Assembly (NCBI GenBank): GCA_023213315.1
Contig: JAKCPI010005411.1
Coordinates: 1 to 64,000 of the forward strand
Length of the DNA stretch: 64,000 nt
Reading direction: 5' to 3'
Source of the DNA: Euborellia annulipes
Lineage: Eukaryota > Arthropoda > Insecta > Dermaptera > Anisolabididae
Shown here piece by piece: positions 57,690 to 64,000 of the stretch. The notes beneath the pieces are model-generated. The model was not told where the DNA came from. It saw nothing but the letters and a program-made list of their open reading frames with translations, and made no database searches. The translations under genes and the position numbers were made by a program. Position 1 is the first letter of the stretch. Every line of letters begins with the position of its first letter.

Positions 57690-58031
57690 GTGTATTATTT
57701 GTATATTTAATTCATAAAATGTTTTAACATTCCTCTCAATAATACTGTATGTTAAAGGTAACATTCTAAATTAAACAAATAGAGCTGCGTAAAATACTAA
57801 AATTTGAAATAGTGTCTGGTCCGGTAAATAAATATTATAAAAGTGAGAGGAGAAACACAATTAAAATGGAAACCGTTTGATCTAGTTGAAACATTATAAG
57901 TTGGTAAAATTAATTAAAAGCATATCACATATGTTATGATGGAGAAATAAGTCAAATCGGAATGCACCTACAGTTGAAAGTTTAAATTTTATAAAAAATT
58001 ATAATTTCAGGTATTTATATAAAGATATTAT
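57690..58031. other. AT-rich stretch
   Basis: Nothing recognised. Confidence 0.4.
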
Positions 58032-58072
58032 ACAACGTTTTGGCCAAGTATTCTAGAGCCTTATTCAGGTTC
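58032..58072 (-). ncRNA. Degenerate hammerhead-like motif
   Basis: Minus: AAC, CTGAATA, AGGCT...GGCC, AAAACGTT, GT. Core G8 changed to T; stem II GGC/GCC retained. Confidence 0.3.
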
Positions 58073-58169
58073 AATCAGAAAAAGTCAAATAGACAATATT
58101 TACTGTAGAAACTAATAACATAATTTTTGGCTTTATTTTTTAAATTTATCTCCCTTACAACTCTTATTC

Positions 58170-58320
58170 TCGTGACCAGGGTCCCAGGTTTGCTTCCCGT
58201 TCCAAATTTAACTAGGTAGAGCCTTGTTTGAAAAATTTATTTCAATTGTATTGACTACAATTAAATAGGAATGGAGTCTAAATGGCTTCAGATACCGAAA
58301 AATGTCTTAAAATAAATAAC
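58170..58320 (+). repeat. SINE-B copy
   Basis: AGGGTCCCAGGTTTGCTTCC, AATTTATTTCAATTGTATTG, GGAGTCTAAATGGCTTCAG, TACCGAAAAATGTCTTAAAA. Confidence 0.55.
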
Positions 58321-60029
58321 TCTCATTCACCAAACTCTCTCCATTCTGGTGTTTTGAAATTATTTTCTATAATAGAACATAGATAAATTTGACTTTCTGG
58401 TTTTTAACAATCAGCTGAAGTACAATATATTCTTCAAATTGTTATTTTATTTGCTGATCTATTCAATGTCAATTTGTTTCAAAATTCCCTTGGGAGACAA
58501 ATAATGGCATCTTAGTTAATTTTTATTTTTTGGCCATGGAGCCAATTCCTTTAGCCTTGATCCCTTTTGGTCCTGGCATGGCGTATGCGCTTGCGTCCCC
58601 TCAGGACATGGATCGTTGTCCAAGATAGAGAGGATAGGACAGATAGGCTAGCAAAAGGGTGGGAGCAGAAGGGTCACTAGTCAAGCAATTGGCTTCGGTA
58701 TTGGCCGACCAATTCCGACTTGACAAGGTGATAAACAATCTGTGTGATGCTCTTTATCATTTAAAACAGCTTCAGCTTCGGCGTTCAATTGAATATTCAT
58801 AAATTCTCGATTAGAAATCAATAAATTCTCTCCTTCAACGGGGGAGGGAGAGAAATATAATATTTATTCGAAATCCATGGTAAAAAGCTCTCAAGTCGCT
58901 TTGAATATTTTAATTAAATTTTTTTATGGAAAGTTAATCTATATTTTTGATAATTTAACAGGCAAAGTTGAGAATTCTAATATTTTCTCTCTTCGCGGAT
59001 AAATAAATAACTTTTTAATTTGAATTATTGACGACTGGAAATAATAAACGATTTCATTTCATTCTGATACTAGAAGGCTTGTTCTTGATTTATTTTATTT
59101 TAATTTTTTTTTTTTTCAATCATATCTATAAAAAAAATAATAAAAACTTTTTTACAATATTTAAAAGAGTAATGCAATCTGATTTTAAATAAAACAAAAC
59201 AAAAATCCTCTTATTTACTTATTTTTTTTATTTACCCATCACAGTTTTCATCAGGATTATAATTGTCATCAAAGTATTATTTTTTTTTTTTGTAAATATG
59301 GAAAATTTATAATCAATTATGAATATATTTTTCTTTATACTGGATGAGATGGATAATATTTTGTTAGACGAAGAATATTATTAAGATTATAAATAAGAAA
59401 CTATATAGCTCTATATCACATTCGGGTCCATGAAGAAAATTCATATAAACAGGGACGACATTTAGTAAATATTAATTATATTATTAAGATTGTGGAAGGA
59501 AACATAAAATATACTTTAATTATTCTGCTATAATACTGTTGCTCTGTCTCGGCATGCGACTGAACTAAATCATGTCTTCGATTTTGAGTCCGTCGAAATA
59601 CTTCAGACAGAGGAAAATCTGTTTAAAAGGCTTATTTTGGAGTCCATCCATATTTACCTAAACAGGACGGTGAATTTTAAAAAAGATTATAATACCACCG
59701 TACTTTTATATAGAGGTGTTTTAAAAAATGTCACAAAATAAGCCTGCTATTAATGTAAATATAATAATTACAATTAAATAAAATAAAAATTTGATAAGAG
59801 CAACTTTGATAGATGCATTTATACATATTTGATACATTCCTTCCAACTTGTGGGGTACTAATCATATGTATTTATCACAGTGGTGCCACCCACTTGTGGA
59901 CGTTGAAGTGACATAAGGGGCGTTTTTGGTCAATGCAAATTTTGGGGGCGTTGATTCCAGCTAGGCATTATTATAAAGCAATACTGTAGAGTATTTTTAT
60001 AATTTAAATTGTCAGTATCTTTAAATTTT
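58321..60029. other. AT-rich stretch with a GC-balanced patch
   Basis: 58540-58745 is GC-balanced with no splice-flanked open frame and no Ly6 CC...CN pattern. The rest is AT-rich. Confidence 0.4.
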
Positions 60030-60125
60030 TTTCTTAAAAGAAAGTGAGTTGTCTTCAGCCAATTAAGTTGAAATAAATTTTTATAGCATGAGATTCGAAC
60101 CTCTGACCTCAAGCTCAGGAGGGTT
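60030..60125 (-). repeat. SINE-B-like fragment
   Basis: CAGCCAATTAAGTTGAAATA, ATGAGATTCGAACCTCTGAC (B-box complement), CTCAGGAGGG. Confidence 0.45.
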
Positions 60126-61012
60126 GACACTTTTTCAATATAAATATATAAAGACCTTATTATAATCTATTCCGAAAAGGTCCGATCCAACCAGCTCTAT
60201 TGTTCTTTAAAGAGAAGACCACTTTTTATTGAAACTAGTCAACTTTTTTACAGACATTGATTTATCCATTAAATTTTTTCTCATTTATCTCTCTAATCTC
60301 AATTTAATTAAAAAATAAACTCGAAAAATAAATAAATAAAAATTGATTGTAATATTAGTCTGATTTTTTAAAGTGAATTTTATTTAATTAAATATGATAA
60401 GTATCAGATAAAAAAATGTAATTTTTTTTTTTAAACATGCTCTCTATTTTATGCAGATTTATTTAAAATATATTAATCTTTTATTTTTAATTTAATGAGA
60501 GAAACAAATTTTATCCATATTTTTAATAATAATTTCATTATGAACAAAAAATATATTTCCAATAAAAATTTAATTCAGGGGAAATGCCGACTTTAATTTT
60601 CTCTACGGCATGTGGTGTCTATAAGCGGGGCTGAAGAAATCCGGGCTCGACTCCCACGAAATTTTTAAAAGCTAGATATATAGACTACTGTATATAATTA
60701 GAAAAAAAAAATACTGTAGCCTACTGAAAATGTAGATAGGATCCTTTGAATATCTGTATTATAAAAATATTTTAGTTCACCTCCACTCCCCAAAAAAATT
60801 ATATATACGGGGCCCTGTTTTTGTTAATTTATATAAAGAATTTCTATTATATAATTGAAGGTGTTGAATGTGAGAGGCCGTTAAATTTATTTCAATTTAA
60901 TAACATAATTCAGGGCCAAGGTTTTGGTTATATCAAATAAGTCAGTGACTGTTTTCTATAAACAGAAGGAGCAGGAGCAGCCAAAAATAAAAAGCCTCCG
61001 ATTTTTTATAAT
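60126..61012. other. AT-rich stretch
   Basis: 60610-60660 has a GGGCTCGACTCCC B-box-like string, perhaps a SINE relic. No gene. Confidence 0.4.
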
Positions 61013-61210
61013 TCAATGAGACGTTTCGAGTTAATTTTATCGGTGCATCTTCTCACTTATGATGGTCCAACTCGCCAGCACATAGGCCTACATACATTTT
61101 CATGTATTACCCATCCGATTAACAATTTTGAAAGACTGAAGATAGGTCAACAAAATTAACTCGAAACAGTGGATTGTAAAAAATTGAAGGCTTTCCATTT
61201 TTGCTCCTCT
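61013..61210. repeat. Foldback with decayed hammerhead-like motifs
   Basis: AATGAGACGTTTCGAGTTAA (61014, minus GAAACGTCTCATT) is opposed by CTGAAGATAGGTC ... TTAACTCGAAACAGTGG (61136-61172, plus). Confidence 0.5.
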
Positions 61211-61334
61211 GGTTTCGGTTATATTTAGGAATATGCTGGGGATGGATAACGATATAATCAGTTATACACCTACTCACTCAAATATTAGTCTATATAATTA
61301 TTGATTTCCAGGAGCAGTGGCTGAATGTATAATA

Positions 61335-61590
61335 AAAAATAATGAGGAGATCAAGGCAGCCGAAAGCAAATAAAGAAGAAAATATATTTCCCTTCTTCTG
61401 CTTTATTTCATACAAATGTCGATGTCAGGAGTTGCCAAGAGCCCCCTAATCTCGAGGCAAACATAGCACATGTCCTGATGAGAGCCGGAAAATAGGTCGA
61501 AACGTCGTCATTTGTATGAAATAAAGCAGATGAGAAATATTTTTTTTCTTTATTTGTTTTCGGCTCCCTTGATCTCCTTATTATTCATTA
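61335..61590. repeat. Foldback with hammerhead-like motif in the right arm
   Basis: Arms AATAATGAGGAGATCAAGGC ... TCTGCTTTATTTCATACAAA and the mirrored TTTGTATGAAATAAAGCAGA ... GATCTCCTTATTATT. Confidence 0.8.
61468..61513 (+). ncRNA. Hammerhead-ribozyme-like motif
   Basis: ACATGTC, CTGATGA, stem II GAGC/GGTC (one mismatch), GAAACGTC, GTCATTTGT, with stem I pairing except one T-T. Core intact with no extra base. AATAAAG follows at 61521. Confidence 0.5.
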
Positions 61591-61599
61591 TATAATTAT

Positions 61600-62540
61600 T
61601 TTAATTCCACAATAAAAACACTTTTTTCGGGGGATGATTTGCACCAGTGGATTTATGAGATGAGTATAAATACGTGAAAAATAACATCAGATAGAGAGAG
61701 AGAGCTTCCCTCTAACAAAATTTAATTACTTTTATCCGCGTGAAGTTTGGCAATTTTTATTATGCTTAAAGTTAGAAACACGCGTGGATGAATTTTAATG
61801 GGATTATTTAATAATCGAATATTTTCTTAAGGACGAAATCCCAACGATATTGAAAATTAATTTGAGAGCGTTAATCAGTAGATGTAACTGATGAAGTTTC
61901 AATTCCTAGGGAAAGATAGAAAACGACCATCTTGCCCATAGAACTGACCAATATGAATCCAATTCAACGTCCAAGACGGCGGAATAATAAATAAGTACAC
62001 TAATTTGATTCTCTATCCTTTTTCTTGAATTCCTCCTGATTAAATTAGATCCAATTATAAAGGTAAAGATTAAATTAACGATTTCTTTATGAGAATCTTC
62101 AAATAAAATTATCTCAAAAGTAAGTTAGGAGAAGACTAATTACTTGCTTCACTAATAAATTATTTAATATTAAAGCGAGTATAAACTTTGGAGAAGAACT
62201 TAATTGAGGTTGCTTTGAGAATGCTACAAAAAAACTTTTTAATAGAAATAAATAAAAATTGTGAATTTTTATTAGTAGACGTGTACCTGTCTTTAAAATA
62301 ATAAAAGATAAAGAAGATGTTCAGAGGTATGGATAATAAAATGGGAAACATCAAAGAAGCAAACTGTCAGTTTACGAATTATCGAATTTTACTTGGAATA
62401 TTCATATGTTCTGATATTTTAAAAGGTGTCTTGTAGAATCGCAAAAATTTGCCTATATCAAGATTTAGGCAACAAAGACTTCGCCTGCGGTTTAGCACAA
62501 CTGAGAGAGAAATACTATAATACTTTTGTTTAAAAAAAGA
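61600..62540. other. AT-rich stretch, nothing recognised
   Basis: Frame 62160-62354 is F/I/K-rich with no domain. Confidence 0.45.
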
Positions 62541-62545
62541 AAGAG

Positions 62546-63006
62546 AATGCAGTAAAAAATCGAGTCTCTATTTAATAATTAAACACTCTTAATTATAGAA
62601 CGTTTTCGGTTGGGATCCAGTCTGCCATCTTCAGCCTTCAAAGAGTATATTGTATATTGTTTTTTACACAAAAAATTAGAGTTGTCATTGATACTAAAAC
62701 ATTTGCATTTATTGTCAAGTGAATATAATTTATTTTAAAATACCCACAATTGATACCTTTTAAGTTTTTAATCGCCCTCGGGGCGGGTGGAGGGGGTGGG
62801 CCGGAGGGGGGGGGGGGACAGGGGAGTTTGTTTTTTTTTAAGTTTTTAATCATTAAAAGCTTAGAACTTCTAGGTATCACTAGTGGGTATTTTAAAGTAT
62901 AAAAATATACTCTTTGAAAGCTGAAGATGGCAGGTAGATCCCAGCTGAAACGTTCTAATAAAGAGTGTTTAATTATTAAATAGAGTCTCGATTATTGGCT
63001 GCATCC
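62546..63006. repeat. Foldback with opposed CTGAAGATGG motifs
   Basis: Arms GCAGTAAAAAATCGAGTCTC ... and GAGTCTCGATTATTGGCTGC (about 100 bp each). Minus 62599-62639 CTGAAGATGG...ACCGAAAACGTTC; plus 62917-62958 CTGAAGATGG...GCTGAAACGTTC. The loop has a GGGGCGGGTGGAGGGGGTGG run. The downstream AHE begins right after the right arm. Confidence 0.8.
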
Positions 63007-63007
63007 T

Positions 63008-63154
63008 CTTACTTTCTCTTACCTATGTATATATGTAATATATATATAGAGAGAAAGTATTGGATTCATGTCAAAAATTCGATGTCGAGATTTTGATGGA
63101 TCTTCACGTTTTGAGGTCCTCTGAATCCAAAAAAGTGGTTTTCGCGACATGGTC

Positions 63155-63196
<42 letters not shown>

Positions 63197-63683
63197 CAAT
63201 TTTAAGCATGAAGGAATTGAGCTACGAGGTTGAAATTTTATATTTAAGTTAAACACCCCCGGGACCGGAAAAATAAGCTTTAATCAAAATCGGCCAAAGA
63301 GTACTAGTACTTTACTGATGTACTTTTTCAGTTTTTTTCGATTTTCTCAAAATTCGCTCTAACGATTTTGATTAAAATTCAAAAATCAATTATTTTTTAG
63401 ATGCTCTTTCAAATGTATATTCTCGTTTTGCCCTCAAAATTGTTTGAAGCACACTTTACTCTTGTGCTTCATAGGAAAGATAGGAGAAATGGTTGCCATG
63501 GTAACAAAATATAAATATTTTCCCATACTTATAAATTTTACATCTGAATTCAAATATTCCCTACTGCCGGGAACTAAATACATGTCGACACAAAAATCTG
63601 GTGTGACAAGCACAGAACACAACTTTCGATTACCGAAGGTAAGAGAGAGTTGTGTGCTGGGCGCCAGTCACACCAGATTTTTT
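63008..63683 (+). mobile_element. AHE copy, short subtype, reference-quality
   Basis: Order: left palindrome (63008-63060, TTACTTTCTCTTACC / GAGAGAAAGTA around a TATATATGTAATATATATA core); TTCGATGTCGAGATTTTGATG and GAGGTCC...GAATCCAAAAAAGTGG; a (GT)n run at 63157-63193; AATTGAGCTACGAGGTTGAA; AGTACTAGTACTTTACTGATG; AGATGCTCTTTCAAATG; GTTGCCATGGTAACA; AAATACATGTCGACAC; right palindrome (63594-63683) with AATCTGGTGTGAC / GTCACACCAGATT arms and TACC-GAA-GGTA tip. The string TTACTTTCTCTTACC of the left end reappears inverted in the right palindrome. No open frame for a protein. Confidence 0.92.
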
Positions 63684-64000
63684 AAACATATTATCTACGC
63701 CACATGCTATTCAATATAAGACTTTTAGGGATCTGGGGCTTTAAAATCTGTCCATATTTATTTATATTGAATATTAGATAATTTCTCTTTAAATCATAAC
63801 AAATTAACAAATTGCAAGCTTCTTGGTCCTTAGTGCAGATGCAGAGATATCGCTTCAATTTTTAAGACTCATAGGTTTTCTCCCCACTCTGGGATATAAA
63901 TTTTAGTATAAAAGGATGATTAAAGCAAAAATGAAGAAAAAGAAACAATTTTTCCAACGAACAATTCACACTGATATCCTTCAAGTCGAGAACCTCCTCA
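63684..64000. other. AT-rich end of window
   Basis: Nothing recognised. Confidence 0.45.

Noticed and set aside
60600..60665. Possible tRNA-like element around GGGCTCGACTCCC
   Set aside because: Only a B-box-like string; no A-box or second copy.

Overview
This is an animal nuclear window: strongly AT-rich by eye, almost entirely non-coding and packed with interspersed repeats. The only convincing protein-coding sequence is two GC-richer exons on the + strand (25201-25281 and 45236-45366). They join in matching phase across an intron of about 20 kb and encode the cysteine-rich core of a Ly6/uPAR (three-finger) domain whose cysteine spacing matches the LYPD6/LYPD6B family. The signal-peptide exon(s) upstream and the last exon downstream (the CC...CN end and GPI signal) were not found here. 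The gene type, long intron and repeat load fit an invertebrate, most likely an arthropod. I cannot place it more closely.

Layout. 1-25200 (upstream intron or 5' flank): foldback elements, four near-complete or partial copies of a hairpin-ended repeat ('AHE', my label), tRNA-derived SINEs, a PIF/Harbinger-like MITE and a hAT-type element whose interior has become a minisatellite (20095-21338). 25282-45235 (intron): more AHE copies, a PIF-like MITE, long foldbacks, SINEs, and other inverted-repeat MITEs. 45367-64000 (downstream intron or 3' flank): AHE copies, two related hAT-type elements, foldbacks, and GC-richer patches with no recognisable exon.

Two patterns stand out. (1) AHE: at least nine near-complete copies and several fragments of an element of about 0.6-1.0 kb. 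It has a different palindrome at each end, a GT/CA microsatellite near one end, T-rich borders and no clear target-site duplication. Its architecture resembles Helentron-associated (HINE-type) non-autonomous elements, but the family identity is my inference. (2) About twenty places carry a motif with hammerhead-ribozyme architecture (CTGANGA, a short stem II, GAAA, a palindromic ACGT/ATAT-type stem III, and a stem I closing around it). The motif often occurs as opposed pairs inside long foldbacks and is often followed by an AATAAA-like signal. Small hammerhead variants of this kind are known from Penelope-like retroelements. No reverse transcriptase is visible here, so these would be non-autonomous or relic copies.

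Repeats are nested, which gives relative ages: SINEs sit inside an AHE copy (43966-44199, target-site duplication visible) and inside a hammerhead-like motif (45612-45726), and another inverted-repeat element sits inside the left hairpin of an AHE copy (31477-31731). The many short open frames are chance frames or lie in repeats.
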